A DNA stretch of 22,627 bases. Origin: Beroe ovata. Taxonomy: Eukaryota; Ctenophora; Nuda; Beroida; Beroidae. The stretch is from NCBI GenBank assembly GCA_946803715.1, contig CAMPET010000170.1, forward strand, positions 99,791 to 122,417, in the 5' to 3' direction. The notes under the pieces were generated by a model. That model worked only from the letters and a program-made list of their open reading frames with translations, had not been told where the DNA came from and made no database searches. The position numbers were made by a program, and so were the translations under genes. Within the stretch, counting starts at the first letter, position 1; each line of letters begins with the position of its first letter. Below are positions 19,770 through 22,627 of this stretch, piece by piece.

Positions 19770-19870
19770 GTACTGTATGTACTGTATACTGTTCAATGTA
19801 CACATACATTATACAATGTATACATTACACAATGTATACCTACATTATACATTTTATACTATACACGCAA
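19770..19870. repeat. Patch of interleaved TGTATAC/ACATTATAC motifs
   Basis: TACTGTA, ACATTATACA, CAATGTATAC and similar units recur several times and pair with one another as inverted repeats. It gives a Tyr/Ile/Cys-rich spurious frame on the + strand. Confidence 0.6.
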
Positions 19871-20968
19871 ATCAGTGTACAATGTGACATCTCGTTCCCC
19901 ATCGTTCGTATATCGGTGACCTGTCACAGCAACTCACTTTACGGGTTTTGTCACTCGACTGTCATCACATTGTCTCGATGATTTATCATCTCCATCATAC
20001 GTTAGTTTGTGTACGTGCGTTGTTTTTTAGTATGATAAAAGTGTTTCGTGGTGTATGTGTGTGTTTTGTTTTTAATAGCTTGATCTGTGCTATGTCATCA
20101 GTATTCCAGAAAGTTCCGTCCCCATCTCAAGTTCTATAGTGATGATAATCGATTGCAATAAACAGCATTTTTTGTCCTGCGTTTTCCCCGGTCAGGCATT
20201 GATAGCTATATCTTCGGCACACTTTTCATAGTCACGCCTATGCGATGTCACCTGTCACCATTCCGGACAAAATTGCCTCTGGAAGTTTGCCAGAAATTTG
20301 CGAATATTTTTGATGATGACATTCGATATCAATCAATTTACGGATCAATCATGACGCTATGCGTGTCCAAATATACATGTTACATCTAATCCTTCTGTCA
20401 TACAATAATCAATTCGTTGCACGTGATGGTCACATGACAGCCACGTTATATCACATGTTAGTCACGTCATACCGCGTTCATGAGACTCTTGCTTGCTACC
20501 CCCTTGGAGACACATATGAGATAATGCTATGTGTTACTCTAAATAATATGTCACGTATCACACACACATATTATTATGTTGATTTTGGGATTACATCATT
20601 ATGCGCTCCGCCATGAGTTTCCGTAACGTGTGGGATAATTTTCTGTGTGGGGTAGTTTTAAATGAGGGCTCTAATTCTGTGATCAGTTTTCAGTGATTCT
20701 GTGCGTGATTGTTCCTTCAGAAATCGGAAAAATATCCTCATTCACCATCATACGCCCATCATACAATGTAATTCGTGTATTTTTTCAGAGCAATCGCTTG
20801 GTAATCTTCATGTATGACATAAATGAATCAAAATTTCGCTGGAATTATCAATGGAATTGAGTCACCATTCAATCCAGACTCATCTGGCCCATCCAGCCAT
20901 TCTGAATCGTGACTTCAAATTTGAATTAAGCACACACTCACACATGCGCACACGCACCCTACACACAC

Positions 20969-20970
<2 letters not shown>
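19871..20970. other. Non-coding stretch, no gene seen
   Basis: Only short frames of fewer than 90 codons, without domain features. Several CACGT/ACGTG-type hexamers are scattered between 20410 and 20560. Confidence 0.5.

Positions 20971-21011
<41 letters not shown>
20971..21011. repeat. (CA)n microsatellite
   Basis: About 20 uninterrupted CA units, preceded by interrupted CA-rich sequence from about 20931. Confidence 0.97.
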
Positions 21012-21012
<1 letters not shown>

Positions 21013-21264
21013 ATTACTGTTTGCCATATTCACCTTCTCTGCGCGACTCTTTTTAATGTGTTTGAAATTGAAACCTTTATGAAACCGTGCAAACATAAAT
21101 TTAGTGTGCATCATAAAATATACGGGATCGTTCTATCGATTAAACGTCTCTTCCGGAGATAAATTTAAAGAAATTTTGCTCCTTTACTCCTTTCTGAAGG
21201 AATGTTGCTCTTGACCATGGCCACTTCTTCAAGTTTGAATCACCCCGATTGACACTCAACACAA

Positions 21265-21525
21265 TTATAATAGTTCACCACTCTTGTCTCCCCAAAACAC
21301 ACTATTACTCCGGACTTCACGAAATCTTCCCTCTTCATTTGGGAGACCAATTCTCTTCACCGGTTGAATTATATCCCTTTTCAGCAGGAATCCCTTTGTT
21401 CTCCCATCGTTCCTATACATGTGATGTAGCCACTCGTTATAGCTTCTTCCGCTATCGTACCGATAGTTCTGATTGCCCTGACTTTCCACTTGACTCCTTA
21501 CTAAATGTACCTTTCTTTGGACGAA
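21265..21525 (-). other. Possible coding fragment, unrecognised
   Basis: A minus-strand frame of roughly 87 codons ends at TAA (21265-21267). It has balanced charged and polar composition, including SYNEWLHHMYRNDGRTKG and IIQPVKRIGLPNEEGRFREV. The + strand is also open across the same bases (21249-21578, 109 codons) with a more random, Phe/Ser/His-rich composition. If either is real, I favour the minus strand, but no family is recognised and no splice partner was found. Confidence 0.22.
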
Positions 21526-21578
21526 CCTTCATTGTTCTCACGAAGATTGGATCCCATAGGGCGGCTGTTTTCCATTAA

Positions 21579-22573
21579 AATCAGCAGAGATTTGAGGGTT
21601 TAGTATTCCGAAACGTTTCGTTTTATTTTGTCGTCCATACCTATTTTCGGTGGAATGGATTTATACTCGAATGCTTGGGTGCTCCAACTTATACACTCTG
21701 GATAATTCGTCTAGTTAGAGCATGGGTTGCACAAATACGAACTACTGGGTGTGGCAATAGGACGTCATTCAATAACAAAGCAATTATTGTTTCAGCGTCT
21801 TGCTCTTTCATCTTCTTTCGTCTTCTTTTGTCTTTTTTTATTCTGAATGCTTGACCTATATTTGAACCTATGCACATTTCCTTTTTATTTTATATGTTCT
21901 TGAAACAGACTCAGTACTTAGACGGTTTTAATAAATCTAGACGCTGGTACTAAACGCAGACATTATCATACGGCATACCAATGGAATGCTCAGCTCGTTT
22001 TGTTCACTTCGAACACATGCATACTCCCATTTTCAACGCATAATCCCTTATATTCATAAAACATATATTAGGTATCATTACTGCAGTTGTACGCAGGTTT
22101 TTATTCAAGGATGATGATACTAGACACTGGTTTTCATGTTGAAATCATTAGTTATTTTACATAGAACGCTGTTAGGTTTTGGCGATGTCCCTGCTCTCAA
22201 TCCTTTCCCACGCAAAAGATCTCACGCTTGATCTTTGAATTAAAATTTGTGATTCACGGGCTTTTGTACTCATAAAATTATCCGAATACATGTTTTGTTG
22301 CCTCTTTAATCCTTTCATCATCAATTTTGTACATTGTTCTGTACATAAAACTCATACAATTAATGTACTAACTTGCTTAATCATCGTAATGAGTAATGAC
22401 TAAGCTAATGAGCAAATTGCTCGTAGCTCTAATTAATCGGAGGTGTGCCGTGTAATCGCACGATTAAAGTACCCAATTAGGTCGTTTATTAGGTACCTAA
22501 TCACTTATCGCCTCCCTGACGTACACACCCGCCTTATACTATTGATCTGTTCATTTGTGACTCACTCATACAT

Positions 22574-22574
<1 letters not shown>
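21579..22574. other. Non-coding stretch with TAAT-rich patch
   Basis: No gene seen. Between about 22375 and 22505 the motif TAAT/ATTA occurs repeatedly, with a 12-nt palindrome TTAGGTACCTAA at 22489-22500. Confidence 0.5.

Positions 22575-22604
<30 letters not shown>
22575..22604. repeat. (GT)n microsatellite
   Basis: Fifteen uninterrupted GT units near the right edge of the window. Confidence 0.97.
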
Positions 22605-22607
<3 letters not shown>

Positions 22608-22627
22608 TATGTGTGAGTATGAGATAA

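Overview
The window is eukaryotic genomic DNA, most likely from an animal. It is AT-rich, with long non-coding stretches, CA/GT microsatellites and minisatellites. One gene is split into about 20 short exons with GT-AG introns, mostly 74-220 nt. The best-supported gene is a 960-residue homologue of animal HYOU1/ORP150/GRP170. An early-branching animal such as a sponge would fit the compact introns, AT-richness and the neighbouring AUR1-type gene, but that taxonomic guess is weak.

Layout. (1) 1-6.7 kb: no convincing gene. It holds CA/GT tracts, a degenerate 'TGACACCACTTTCC' minisatellite (about 0.82-1.05 kb), a 20-bp tandem repeat near 4.3 kb, several inverted repeats, and repeated perfect TGACGTCA palindromes. 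(2) 6.71-7.20 kb, + strand: a likely two-exon gene for a 100-residue protein I do not recognise. (3) 8.22-14.93 kb, - strand: the HYOU1-like gene, from signal peptide to C-terminal KDEL. Intron 2 carries a 5-6 copy tandem repeat, intron 13 carries the same minisatellite family as the left end, and intron 4 is an in-frame, stop-free 90-nt intron. (4) 14.9-17.4 kb: the divergent intergenic region. It has a purine-rich stretch, a short orphan ORF with hairpins downstream, a 37-bp duplication, CG-alternating tracts, hairpins and a repeated ATCCGGCAA box ending in a 40-bp dyad. (5) 17.47-18.39 kb, + strand: a single-exon CDS for a 308-residue AUR1-type inositol phosphorylceramide synthase (PAP2 superfamily). 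(6) 18.4-22.6 kb: 3' flank and non-coding sequence with CA/GT microsatellites, an inverted-repeat patch, a possible small ORF near 21.3 kb and a TAAT-rich patch near 22.4 kb.

The two main genes are head to head and both act in the secretory pathway: ER protein folding, and Golgi/ER sphingolipid head-group transfer. Whether they share regulation cannot be told from sequence. The most notable points are an AUR1-type enzyme, classically fungal/protist, beside a typical animal chaperone gene; an unusual HYOU1 ATPase domain lacking normally conserved phosphate-binding residues; and the ATCCGGCAA/CG-tract cluster just upstream of the AUR1-like gene.
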